The notes beneath the pieces are model-generated. The model did not search any database. It was not told the origin of the DNA and worked only from the letters and a program-made list of their open reading frames with translations. The position numbers were made by a program, and so were the translations under genes. This document shows positions 5,284 through 7,320 of a DNA stretch of 7,320 nt, in pieces (the stretch's first letter is position 1; the number at the start of each line of letters is the position of its first letter). The DNA is taken from contig JAEVZQ010000019.1 in the NCBI GenBank assembly GCA_023392135.1, positions 1-7,320 on the forward strand, read 5' to 3'. This stretch comes from Pseudomonadota bacterium (GTDB lineage: Bacteria; Pseudomonadota; Alphaproteobacteria; Rhizobiales; Hyphomicrobiaceae).

Positions 5284-7320
<2,037 letters not shown>

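Overview
This window holds part of a translation and transcription gene cluster from a GC-rich bacterium, most likely an alphaproteobacterium. The evidence is the N-termini of EF-Tu ([20 protein letters not shown]) and L10 ([12 protein letters not shown]), the NusG KOW sequence, and a tRNA-Trp just ahead of secE. An affinity to Rhodospirillales is plausible but rests on recalled family sequences. All genes lie on the minus strand, so the transcript runs from high to low coordinates.

In transcript order: fusA (EF-G, lacking only about 14 N-terminal residues beyond the right edge), tuf (EF-Tu), a promoter-like site, tRNA-Trp(CCA), secE, nusG, rplK (L11), rplA (L1), a 384-base leader, rplJ (L10), rplL (L7/L12), and 187 bases of intergenic sequence. 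rpoB would be expected just off the left edge. The products supply elongation factors, one tRNA, the SecYEG anchor, the NusG elongation factor, and the L11, L1 and L10-L12 stalk proteins of the large ribosomal subunit, where EF-G and EF-Tu bind. Several intergenic gaps carry GC-rich inverted repeats where L1 and L10 autoregulation is known in other bacteria. None of the tuf, nusG or rplL 3' regions has a classical hairpin plus U-tract terminator.

Two points stand out. First, EF-Tu has an unusual switch I: the usual ARGIT sequence is replaced by a longer segment (RRDPTKILT), making the protein about 6 residues longer than the usual alphaproteobacterial form. The neighbouring EF-G keeps the canonical RGIT. 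Second, the order fusA-tuf-tRNA-Trp-secE joins the upstream context of one standard tuf copy (after fusA) to the downstream context of the other (before tRNA-Trp and secE). This suggests recombination between tuf copies or an assembly join at a tuf repeat. Apart from these, the window is core housekeeping DNA. I found no mobile element, CRISPR array or new multi-gene system.
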